From Planctomycetota bacterium (GTDB lineage Bacteria > Planctomycetota > PLA2): DNA of 7,711 bases. This document shows positions 1 through 6,253 of this stretch, piece by piece. A program made the position numbers and the translations under genes. A model generated the notes under the pieces. It searched no databases. It was not told the origin of the DNA and saw only the letters and a list, made by a program, of their open reading frames with translations. The stretch lies in assembly GCA_023150495.1 (NCBI GenBank), contig JAKLKT010000129.1:1-7711 (forward strand). The letters run 5' to 3'. How positions within the stretch are numbered: position 1 is the first letter of the stretch; every line of letters begins with the position of its first letter.

Positions 1-461
1 GCCATCGCCGCGAGCCGGGGCGCCGCGTCGCCGGGGCGGAGGAGTGCAGTGGGCGTGGCACGCCATCGCGCCCGCAGCTCCGCGCCGCCGGGCACGTTGA
101 GGAAGAGCCTCCGGATCGCGGCCTCGCCGAGGACGACCGAGAGCATGCCGCCCCGGTCGGCGACGCAGTCCATCTCCCGGTGAGAGCCGAGGGCGACGAT
201 GCTGCGGCCGGCGTCGGCACCGTTGAATCGCATTCGGCCCCCTTCCAGCGGCACCCCGACCGAGAGGTAGCTGCCCGGCGAGACGCCGCGCGAGCGGACG
301 AGCGTGTCGGCGCGCTCGTAGTGGACCCCGAGGTCGGGCAGCGCGGCGAGGGCGATGTCGATCCGCAGCGGGCCCGGCCGCAGCTGCCAGCAGTCGTGGT
401 CCGTGTCCCGCGGGAGGGTCGCGATGTCCCGGACGATCTCCCGGCGGACGGCGTTGCTCAT
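1..461 (-). CDS. Probable AraC-family transcriptional regulator, N-terminal part (cut by left edge)
   Basis: The minus-strand frame starts at the ATG complementary to 459-461 and stays open for 153 codons to the window edge, so the C-terminal part is missing. The visible region reads as the N-terminal sensing domain of the roughly 300-residue AraC regulators. A WQLRPGPLRIDI segment (residues 25-36) is followed by an acidic/aromatic YERADTLVRSRGV stretch (48-60). Next comes a beta-rich GSYLSVGVPLEGG core (63-75), then an REMDCVADRGGML segment (95-106). The DNA-binding double helix-turn-helix that would prove the family lies outside the window, so the assignment rests on the pattern of the N-terminal domain alone. 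No Shine-Dalgarno precedes the ATG; a TAGAAT hexamer lies 11 bases upstream. The gene is divergent from the sulfatase at 683 and could regulate it, which is inference. An unrelated cupin-like protein is the main alternative. Confidence 0.62.
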   Translation of the reverse strand, partial: MSNAVRREIVRDIATLPRDTDHDCWQLRPGPLRIDIALAALPDLGVHYERADTLVRSRGVSPGSYLSVGVPLEGGRMRFNGADAGRSIVALGSHREMDCVADRGGMLSVVLGEAAIRRLFLNVPGGAELRARWRATPTALLRPGDAAPRLAAM

Positions 462-472
462 GCGGCCGGGGG

Positions 473-502
473 ATTCTAGCGGGATTCGGATAGCATCGGT
501 AA
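473..502 (-). promoter_or_regulatory. Putative promoter of the AraC-like gene (leaderless type)
   Basis: On the minus strand TAGAAT (478-473) matches the -10 consensus TATAAT at five of six positions. It ends 11 bases before the ATG at 461. A weak -35 candidate, TTACCG (502-497), lies 18 bases upstream. With a start site about 7 bases past the hexamer, the transcript would begin about four bases before the start codon, leaving essentially no leader. The hexamer stands out as an AT-rich island in very GC-rich sequence. Confidence 0.45.
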
Positions 503-520
503 GGCCCGCGGCTAGTCTCT

Positions 521-549
521 GCCGCGGCCCGGCCGGTGCCGGACGCGGC
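521..549. other. Strong GC-rich inverted repeat (hairpin) in the regulator-sulfatase intergenic region
   Basis: Bases 521-526 (GCCGCG) pair perfectly with 544-549 (CGCGGC), and 529-533 (CCGGC) pair with 538-542 (GCCGG). This leaves a four-base loop (534-537) and a small two-by-one internal bulge (527-528 against 543), giving eleven base pairs in total. No T-run follows on the plus strand, so it does not look like an intrinsic terminator. It could be an RNA structure in a long sulfatase leader, or a DNA operator between the divergent genes. GC-rich DNA makes such pairing easier by chance. Confidence 0.4.
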
Positions 550-667
550 AGTCGGCTCTCTGGATGACGGCTACGAGACGCTGATGAGGTTCCGCACGCG
601 CCCTGCCGGGCCGGTTCCGACGCTTCCCGCATCGGTCCGGCCGTGTCCGCGCCGTCCCTCGTTTCCC

Positions 668-675
668 GGAAGGAG
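668..675 (+). promoter_or_regulatory. Ribosome binding site of the sulfatase
   Basis: GGAAGGAG ends 7 bases before the ATG at 683, which is near-ideal Shine-Dalgarno spacing. It decides the start: the frame is open upstream to a GTG at 536, but only the ATG at 683 has this site and opens directly into a signal peptide. It is the only convincing Shine-Dalgarno sequence seen before a gene in this window. Confidence 0.85.
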
Positions 676-682
676 TTCCCGC

Positions 683-3016
683 ATGCGGTTCTGGAACGTG
701 TTGCTCGCGGTCGCCCTCGCGTCCGCCGCCCCGGCGCTCGCGCAGGAACCCGACCGGACCGTGCTCCCGATCGCCGAGCCCAAGCGGCCGGTGTACACGG
801 AGATCGACGCGCGGAACGCGAAGCCGCCGCCGCGCTTCGAGGTCACGGCGCCGAAGGGCGCGCCGAACATCGTCATCATCCTGATCGACGACATGGGCTT
901 CGGGACGTCGGGGACGTTCGGCGGCCCCGTGCCGATGCCCACGCTCGACCGGCTCGCGCAGGCGGGGCTCCGCTACAACAACTTCCACACGACCGCGCTC
1001 TGCTCGCCGACGCGAGTGGCGCTGAAGTCGGGGCGCAACCACCACACGTGCGAGACGGGCTCGATCATGGAGACCGCCACCGCTTTCCCCGGCAACACGG
1101 GCCAGATCCCGAACGCCGTGGCCCCGGTCGCCGAGACGCTCAGGCTCAACGGCTGGAGCACGGCCGCCTTCGGGAAGTGGCACGAGACCGCCGCGTGGGA
1201 AGCGAGCATCTCGGGGCCGTTCGACCGCTGGCCGACCCGCCAGGGGTTCGACAAGTTCTACGGCTTCATCGGCGGGGAGACGAACCAGTGGGCTCCCTTC
1301 TTCTACGACGGCGACGCGCAGGTCGAGCTGCCCGACGACCCGAACTACCACTTCCTCGTCGACATGACGGACGAGGCAGTCTCGTGGATCCGGTACCAGA
1401 AGGCGCTGACGCCCAAGAAGCCCTTCTTCGTCTACTACGCGCCGGGCGCGACGCACGCGCCACACCACGTCCCGAAGGAACGGATCGCGAAGTGGAAGGG
1501 CAGGTTCGACCAGGGCTGGGACAAGGTGCGCGAGGAGACGCTCGCGCGCCAGATCGAGCTCGGCGTCGTGCCGAAGGGGACGAAGCTCGCCGGGAAGCCC
1601 GAGGCCATCAAGGACTGGGACGCGCTCTCGGAGGACGAGAAGCGCCTCTTCGCGCGGCAGGCCGAGGTCTACGCGGCGTTCGCGGAGATGACCGACCACG
1701 AGATCGGGCGGGTCATCGACGCGATCGAGGATCTGGGCGAGCTCGACAACACGCTCGTCTTCTACATCGCGGGCGACAACGGCGCGAGCGCCGAGGGCGG
1801 GATGAACGGGCTCTTCAACGAGTACTCCTACTTCAACGGCGTCCCGGAGCACCTGGAGGACCTCCTCAAGGTCATGGACAAGTGGGGCTCGCCCGAGACC
1901 TACCCGCACATGGCGGCGGGCTGGGCCGTCGCGTTCGACACGCCGTTCATGTGGACGAAGCAGGTGGCGTCGAACTTCGGCGGAACGCGCAACGGGATGG
2001 TCGTCCACTGGCCGAAGGGCATCCGCGCGAAGAACGAGGTCCGGCGCCAGTTCCACCACGTGATCGACGTGGCGCCGACGATCCTCGAGGCGGCGAGGCT
2101 CCCGGAGCCGAAGGTGGTCAACGGCACGCCCCAGATCCCGATGGAGGGCGTGAGCATGGCCTACAGCTTCGACGACGCCGCGGCGAAGGACCGCCACGTC
2201 ACGCAGTACTTCGAGATCTTCTGCAACCGCGCCATCTACCACGACGGCTGGCTCGCCGGCACGGTCCACCGGGCCGCCTGGGAGCAGAAGGTGCGCCGTC
2301 CGCTGCTCGAGGACGTCTGGGAGCTCTACGACGTGCGGAACGACTTCAGCTGCTCGAACGACCTCGCGGCCTCGAACCCGGAGAAGCTCGCCGAGCTGCA
2401 GGCGCTCTTCCTCAAGGAGGCGGAGAAGTACCACGTGCTTCCGCTCGACGACCGGCTCTTCGAGCGGTTCATCCCCGAGCTGGTCGGGCGCCCCGACCTG
2501 ATGGGGGGCCGCACGTCGCTCACGCTCGCCGGCGGCATGACCGGCATGACCGAGAACGTGTTCCTGAACGTCAAGAACAAGTCGAAGACGATCACCGCGG
2601 AGATCGAGGTGCCCGCGGGCGGGGCGAACGGCGCGATCCTCGCCCAGGGCGGCCGGTTCGGGGGCTGGGCGCTCTACGTGAAGGACGGCGTGCCGGCCTA
2701 CGACTACAACTTCCTCGGCAGGAGCCGGACGAGCATCGCGGCGACGAAGGCGCTTCCGCCGGGCAAGGCGACGATCCGGTTCGAGTTCGCCTACGACGGC
2801 GGCGGCATGGGGAAGGGCGGGACCGGCACGCTCTACGTGAACGGCGAGAAGGCCGCGGAGGGCCGCATCGAGCACACGCAGCCGACGTGCTTCTCGGCGG
2901 ACGAGACCGCCGACGTCGGGATCGACCTCGGCACGCCCGTCGTCGAGGCGATCGGGGCGGAGAAGAAGTCGCGCTTCAGCGGCTCGATCGGAAAGATCAC
3001 GATCGAGGTGAAGTAG
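683..3016 (+). CDS. Exported arylsulfatase, formylglycine-dependent (sulfatase family, 777 aa)
   Basis: Hydrolyses a sulfate ester, probably in the periplasm or outside the cell; the substrate is unknown. A signal peptide spans residues 1-20 (hydrophobic LLAVALASAAPALA, likely cleaved after ALA at 20/21). The sulfatase domain begins at NIVIILIDD (62-70), whose D69 and D70 are metal ligands. The signature CSPTR is at 107-111, with C107 the residue oxidised to formylglycine. GKWHE supplies K165 and H167, ATHAPHH supplies H258, and AGDNG supplies metal ligands D365 and N366. K426 fits the last conserved lysine. All expected catalytic residues are therefore present. Residues from about 610 to 777 form a glycine- and beta-rich domain resembling a laminin-G-type jelly roll, with KDG and YVNGEKAAEGR stretches. 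This matches the long bacterial subfamily that includes the mycobacterial 787-residue arylsulfatases. No maturation enzyme (FGE or anaerobic SME) is encoded nearby. The gene converges on the TPR operon with only 18 bases between stop codons. Confidence 0.95.
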   Translation: MRFWNVLLAVALASAAPALAQEPDRTVLPIAEPKRPVYTEIDARNAKPPPRFEVTAPKGAPNIVIILIDDMGFGTSGTFGGPVPMPTLDRLAQAGLRYNNFHTTALCSPTRVALKSGRNHHTCETGSIMETATAFPGNTGQIPNAVAPVAETLRLNGWSTAAFGKWHETAAWEASISGPFDRWPTRQGFDKFYGFIGGETNQWAPFFYDGDAQVELPDDPNYHFLVDMTDEAVSWIRYQKALTPKKPFFVYYAPGATHAPHHVPKERIAKWKGRFDQGWDKVREETLARQIELGVVPKGTKLAGKPEAIKDWDALSEDEKRLFARQAEVYAAFAEMTDHEIGRVIDAIEDLGELDNTLVFYIAGDNGASAEGGMNGLFNEYSYFNGVPEHLEDLLKVMDKWGSPETYPHMAAGWAVAFDTPFMWTKQVASNFGGTRNGMVVHWPKGIRAKNEVRRQFHHVIDVAPTILEAARLPEPKVVNGTPQIPMEGVSMAYSFDDAAAKDRHVTQYFEIFCNRAIYHDGWLAGTVHRAAWEQKVRRPLLEDVWELYDVRNDFSCSNDLAASNPEKLAELQALFLKEAEKYHVLPLDDRLFERFIPELVGRPDLMGGRTSLTLAGGMTGMTENVFLNVKNKSKTITAEIEVPAGGANGAILAQGGRFGGWALYVKDGVPAYDYNFLGRSRTSIAATKALPPGKATIRFEFAYDGGGMGKGGTGTLYVNGEKAAEGRIEHTQPTCFSADETADVGIDLGTPVVEAIGAEKKSRFSGSIGKITIEVK

Positions 3017-3034
3017 GGGGGCGCGGGGGGCGGC

Positions 3035-4297
3035 TCAGCGCCGCGGCACGACGGCCAGCAGGACGTTCGCGACCCAGGCGGACGCCATCACGCCGACCAG
3101 GAACAGCACGAGGAAGAGCGCGGCCGCCGCCGACCGCGCGTCCGCGAGGCTGAACCCGAGCCCCGCCGCGCCGGTTGCCGCAAGCAGCGCCGTGTACGCT
3201 CCCATCGCCCTCCTGGGCCAGCCGGCCTGGCACGCGAACGTGGCGGCCAGGGGGATCAGCAGCGCGAAGATCCCGAGGCCGGTGAAGAGGAGCGGCCTCG
3301 CGCCGAGGATCGCGCCGAGCGCGATCGAGAGAAGGGAGACGAGGAGGCAGGCCCCGACCCAGTTGGAGGCGACCGTCTCCTCGCGCGAGAGCGCGAGGCG
3401 GCCGAACCGGTTGAGCCGGAGCAGGAGGTTGAAGAGCGGCGTCGCGAGCCACGTCAGCAGGCAGAACACGACGTAGAGGACGAGGATCGGCCAGACGAAC
3501 GGGGCGAGGTCCGGGTTCTTCCTCGCGAGCTTCTGCAGGAGCTTCGCCCCGAAGTACCCGCCGAGGATCACGGCCCAGCGCACCCTGCCGCCGAGCTTCG
3601 CCATCCAGAGGAAGTAGCGGAGGACGAGGCTGTAGATCACGGACCGCGCCTTGAGCGCCTCGACGATCCCCTGTCGCGCCCACTCGTTGCCCGGCTCGAG
3701 CCGGAGCGCCTCGCGGAAGTGCTCGAGGGCCTTCTCCGCCTTCCCCAGCTCGAGCTGCCGCCAGCCCTCGTTGGCGTGCGTCAGCGCGTTCTCCGGGTCG
3801 CGGCCGAGCGCGCCCTCGAGCGCCTCGCCCGCCTCTCCCCGGCGGCCGAGCTTCACGAGCGCCATCGCGCGCGTGTTCGTGCAGCCGGCGTGCTCCGCAT
3901 CGAGCGCGAGGCCCCGCTCGGCGGCCTCGAGAGCGTCCTCCCAGCGCTCCTGCGCGAAGCAGACGTCGGCGAGGAGCTCGAAGTAGTCCGGGTCGTCCGG
4001 CTCGAGGCGGATCGCCTCGCGCGCGCACTGCTCCGCCTCGCGGAACCGGCGCCGCGCCACGTACACGTGGCCGAGCGCGTAGTGGCAGAAGGCGCGATCG
4101 GGCGCGAGCCGGATCGCCTCCTGTCCCTCCCGCGTCGCGTCGTCGTAGCGGCCCTGCGCCGCGAGGCAGAGCGCCAGCAGCGCGTGGGCGTCCCACGCGC
4201 CGGGGTCGGAGGCCAGCTCCTTCCGCAGCTCCGCCTCCGCCGGCTCCCAGCGCGACTGCTGGAAGAGGATCCGCGCGCGCTCGATGTGGACGCCCAT
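3035..4297 (-). CDS. TPR-repeat protein with C-terminal multi-pass membrane domain (420 aa)
   Basis: The N-terminal half is an uninterrupted TPR array. A first repeat covers residues 1-33, followed by five in exact 34-residue register: 34-67, 68-101, 102-135, 136-169 and 170-203. Typical endings are AIRLAPD, AIRLEPD and ALRLEPG. From about 240 the protein becomes strongly hydrophobic. Likely membrane segments lie near 241-258 (weak), 267-293, 312-331, 335-356, 363-382 and 389-417, giving five or six passes. The TPR array has no signal peptide and is probably cytosolic. The membrane part matches no family I recognise. The ATG at 4297 lies 2 bases after the stop of the TPR-AAA+ ATPase gene, so the two are co-transcribed and probably translationally coupled; no strong Shine-Dalgarno is seen. 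The likely role is a membrane-anchored scaffold for the ATPase or its client, which is inference. Confidence 0.85.
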   Translation of the reverse strand: MGVHIERARILFQQSRWEPAEAELRKELASDPGAWDAHALLALCLAAQGRYDDATREGQEAIRLAPDRAFCHYALGHVYVARRRFREAEQCAREAIRLEPDDPDYFELLADVCFAQERWEDALEAAERGLALDAEHAGCTNTRAMALVKLGRRGEAGEALEGALGRDPENALTHANEGWRQLELGKAEKALEHFREALRLEPGNEWARQGIVEALKARSVIYSLVLRYFLWMAKLGGRVRWAVILGGYFGAKLLQKLARKNPDLAPFVWPILVLYVVFCLLTWLATPLFNLLLRLNRFGRLALSREETVASNWVGACLLVSLLSIALGAILGARPLLFTGLGIFALLIPLAATFACQAGWPRRAMGAYTALLAATGAAGLGFSLADARSAAAALFLVLFLVGVMASAWVANVLLAVVPRR

Positions 4298-4299
4298 CG

Positions 4300-5634
4300 C
4301 TACTTCAGGTACTTGAGGATGTCGTCGTAGAGCCCGCCCTCGTTCGAGTAGAGGGCGTAGTTCCTCGCCGTGGAGAACCACTCGCGGGTGGACGGCTTGA
4401 TCGTCCCGGCGGCGGCCGCCAGGTCCTTCGTCGTGAGGGGCTTCGGCTTCCCCTCGCGCATCGCCTCCCGGAGCTTCCCCTCGACCGCCGCGTCGACGAG
4501 CGCCTTCAGGTCGGCCCCGGAGAAGTGCTCCGCCTTCTTCGCGACCAGCGCGTAGTCGATGTCCTCGAGCGGCTTGCCTCGGCAGAGGATCGAGAGGATC
4601 GCCGCGCGCGCCGCCGCGTCGGGCGGGGGCACGAAGAGGATGCGGTCGAACCGGCCGGGGCGGCGGAAGGCGGTGTCGAGGTACCAGGGGGCGTTGGTCG
4701 CCGCGAGCACGAGGACGCCCTCGTTGGAGGACTGCACCCCGTCGAGCTCCGAAAGGAACTGGTTGATCAGCTGGCGCCCCGCGCTCTTCCGCATGTCGGT
4801 GCGGCTCGCGCCCAGGGCGTCGACCTCGTCGAAGAAGAGGACGCACGGGGCGCTCCTCCGCGCCTGCTCGAAGACGGCGTGGAGGTTCTTCTCGCTGTTC
4901 CCGATCCACATGTCGAGCACGTCGTGGAGCCCGACCGCGAGAAACCCCGCGGCGATCTCGCCGGCCGTGGCGCGCGCGAGGTGGGTCTTGCCGCACCCGG
5001 GCGGCCCGTACATGAGGATGCCCCCGCCGGCAGCCTTCCCGTACGCGCGGTAGAGCTCCCTGTGCTTCAGCGGATGGATGATCTTGATGCGGATCTCCTC
5101 CTTGAGCGCCTCCATCCCCCCGACGTCCGCGAAGGAGATCGACGGGCGTTCCACGTCCGCCTCGAACGCGTCCTCCTCCTCGTCCGTGCGGCGGACGCGG
5201 CCGTCGACCACCTCCGCGTGGCGCTCGTCGGCGCCGATGCCGAGCCGCTCGGCGAGCTCCTTGTCGCGGACGGAGGGGTCCGCGTCGACGGCCTTCCCGT
5301 ACTGCCGCACCGCGCCCGCGACGTCGCCGGTCCTCTCGAGGAGGCGCGCGTGGAAGAGGTAGGCCTGCGGAGGAGTCTCGGGCGCGTTCACGAGGCTCTC
5401 GACGAGCACGAACGCCTCGCCGTGCTTCCCGCCCTGCAGGAATGCCTCGCCGAGGCCGAGCTTGACCTCGAGGTCGTCGGGCGCGAGCGCGGCGGCGGCG
5501 CGGAACTCCGCCTCCGCCTCCGCGGCCCGGCCGAGGCCGAGGAGCGTCCTCGCGAGGTGCTTCCGCAGCGGGACGTTCGTCGGCGACACGCGAACGGCCT
5601 CGCGCAGCGCCCGGATGGCTTCCTCGTCCGGCAT
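4300..5634 (-). CDS. TPR-AAA+ ATPase (Cdc48/Vps4-like single AAA module, 444 aa)
   Basis: ATP-driven remodelling or unfolding protein, probably hexameric and cytosolic. The N-terminal part (about 1-120) contains three TPR-like repeats (20-53, 54-86, 90-120). An acidic linker follows (DEEEDAFEAD, 151-160), then one complete AAA+ domain starting near ISFADVGGMEALKEEI (166-181). Walker A is GPPGCGKT (210-217). Walker B is VLFFDE (265-270), with D269 and E270. Sensor 1 is in AATN (N314), and the RRPGR motif supplies candidate arginine fingers R325 and R328. The FSGAD motif (371-375) marks the C-terminal lid. The pore loop is MWIGNSEKN (242-250), with W243 in the aromatic position of substrate-threading AAA proteins. 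The C-terminal tail (413-444, TREWFSTARNYALYSNEGG and following) looks conserved in bacterial TPR-AAA proteins. The ATG at 5634 was chosen. An in-frame TTG at 5670 would add 12 residues of no evident character. First gene of a two-gene operon with the TPR membrane protein. Confidence 0.92.
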   Translation of the reverse strand: MPDEEAIRALREAVRVSPTNVPLRKHLARTLLGLGRAAEAEAEFRAAAALAPDDLEVKLGLGEAFLQGGKHGEAFVLVESLVNAPETPPQAYLFHARLLERTGDVAGAVRQYGKAVDADPSVRDKELAERLGIGADERHAEVVDGRVRRTDEEEDAFEADVERPSISFADVGGMEALKEEIRIKIIHPLKHRELYRAYGKAAGGGILMYGPPGCGKTHLARATAGEIAAGFLAVGLHDVLDMWIGNSEKNLHAVFEQARRSAPCVLFFDEVDALGASRTDMRKSAGRQLINQFLSELDGVQSSNEGVLVLAATNAPWYLDTAFRRPGRFDRILFVPPPDAAARAAILSILCRGKPLEDIDYALVAKKAEHFSGADLKALVDAAVEGKLREAMREGKPKPLTTKDLAAAAGTIKPSTREWFSTARNYALYSNEGGLYDDILKYLK

Positions 5635-5641
5635 GGAGGCT

Positions 5642-5670
5642 ATCCGAAACGATGGAGGGCACCGGGTCAA
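5642..5670 (-). promoter_or_regulatory. Possible promoter of the AAA+/TPR operon
   Basis: On the minus strand TTGACC (5670-5665) matches the -35 consensus TTGACA at five of six positions. At a 17-base spacing the -10 would be TCGGAT (5647-5642), matching only three of six. Its end is 7 bases before the ATG at 5634, again implying a nearly leaderless transcript. If real, the TTG at 5670 is promoter sequence rather than a start codon. The weak -10 keeps confidence low. Confidence 0.3.
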
Positions 5671-5722
5671 TACGGTTCCCGGCGACGGGTGCGGGGGGGC
5701 TCCGGGGGCCCGGCGGGCGCGC

Positions 5723-5728
5723 TACCAT
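5723..5728 (+). promoter_or_regulatory. Putative -10 element of the 141-residue protein gene
   Basis: TACCAT fits TANNNT and ends 7 bases before the ATG at 5736, the geometry expected for a leaderless transcript. No convincing -35 is seen at the usual distance (5700-5705 is CTCCGG). The ATG inside this hexamer (5727) is in the same frame and would add three residues, but the downstream ATG fits the spacing better. Confidence 0.35.
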
Positions 5729-5735
5729 GGGGCCG

Positions 5736-6161
5736 ATGTCGGACCGGCCGGAGATCCGCGAGGCGGTGCACTCGCTCCACCGCACGCTCTTCGCGCGCCC
5801 GGCGAGGGTCCCGCTCGCGGACGTGGCGGCGCTCTTCGGCGCGGGCCCCGAGGTGCTCGATCGCGTCCGGTCGCGCGGCGACCTCGTGCTCAAGGGCGAC
5901 GCGTTCAGCAACGACGGGCCGGAGCTCGTCGTCCCCGCCGGGAAGGCGGAGCTCGAGATCTCGGACCTGCTCAAGGGGACCTGGTCCGCGGACGAGAAGG
6001 GCTTCACGCTCCGTTTCCCGTACCGCGACTTCACCGTGCGCGCGTGCCTCCAGGTCGCGTTCTTCCGCAAGTGCTTCGATCTCCGCGAGATCCGCGCGAC
6101 GGCGGCCTCGATCGAGCTCGACTTCGGCAGCGCGGTGGCGGACCGCCGCTACACGTTCTGA
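5736..6161 (+). CDS. Protein of unknown function (141 aa)
   Basis: I do not recognise this protein. It has no signal peptide and no membrane segment and is probably cytosolic. Residues about 5-50 look helical and resemble a small winged-helix or helix-turn-helix fold (VPLADVAALFGAGPEVLDRV, 25-44), though without a diagnostic motif. Residues about 62-141 look beta-rich (LEISDLL, GFTLRFPYRDFTVRACLQV, ASIELDFG), and the protein ends in aromatic YTF. Two cysteines (104 and 113) are present without metal-site spacing. Its codon bias matches the neighbouring genes, supporting real coding. It is divergent from the AAA+ operon across a 101-base region, so joint regulation is possible. It is followed by the E1 gene on the same strand after 92 bases, probably with its own promoter. 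The start at 5736 was chosen over 5652 or 5727 because upstream residues are low-complexity glycine/proline-rich. Confidence 0.72.
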   Translation: MSDRPEIREAVHSLHRTLFARPARVPLADVAALFGAGPEVLDRVRSRGDLVLKGDAFSNDGPELVVPAGKAELEISDLLKGTWSADEKGFTLRFPYRDFTVRACLQVAFFRKCFDLREIRATAASIELDFGSAVADRRYTF

Positions 6162-6215
6162 CGGCCCCCGGAGCCCCCGCGCCACCTGCCCCCGGACCCC
6201 CTCTCCTTCCTTTTT

Positions 6216-6243
6216 TTGCCCCGTCCGCGCGCTCGGATAGACT
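6216..6243 (+). promoter_or_regulatory. Putative promoter of the E1 dehydrogenase gene (leaderless type)
   Basis: TTGCCC (6216-6221, four of six matches to the -35 consensus) is followed after 16 bases by TAGACT (6238-6243, a TANNNT -10). The hexamer ends 10 bases before the ATG at 6254. No Shine-Dalgarno lies in those bases. Together these indicate transcription starting within a few bases of the start codon. The T7 run at 6211-6217 overlaps the -35 and has no clear GC stem before it, so it is not called as a terminator. Confidence 0.5.
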
Positions 6244-6253
6244 CCGCTCGCCG

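Noticed and set aside
512..2875. A 787-codon minus-strand open frame opposite the sulfatase
   Set aside because: Its translation is arginine-, valine- and glutamate-rich low-complexity sequence typical of the antisense of a high-GC gene. The plus-strand sulfatase has every family motif, a signal peptide and a ribosome binding site.
3030..3044. Small inverted repeat GCGGC-TCAGC-GCCGC between the convergent genes as a shared terminator
   Set aside because: Only five base pairs, no T-run on either strand, and it overlaps the end of the TPR gene; expected by chance at this GC content.
643..3153. A second long plus-strand frame (836 codons) overlapping the sulfatase
   Set aside because: The product is almost all arginine, glycine, alanine and proline with no domain pattern; it is an out-of-frame shadow caused by GC-rich codons.
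4298..6070. Upstream extension of the TPR membrane protein frame across the whole ATPase gene
   Set aside because: The frame is open by composition only. The extension is arginine-rich with no domain, and the first TPR begins at the ATG at 4297 directly after the ATPase stop.
6162..6217. Intrinsic terminator after the 141-residue gene ending in seven Ts
   Set aside because: The C-rich bases before the T-run do not form a convincing GC stem next to it, and the Ts overlap the probable -35 of the E1 promoter.
4525..6240. A 571-codon plus-strand frame opposite the ATPase
   Set aside because: Low-complexity antisense translation ending in serine/arginine-rich sequence; the ATPase on the other strand has intact Walker A, Walker B and sensor motifs.
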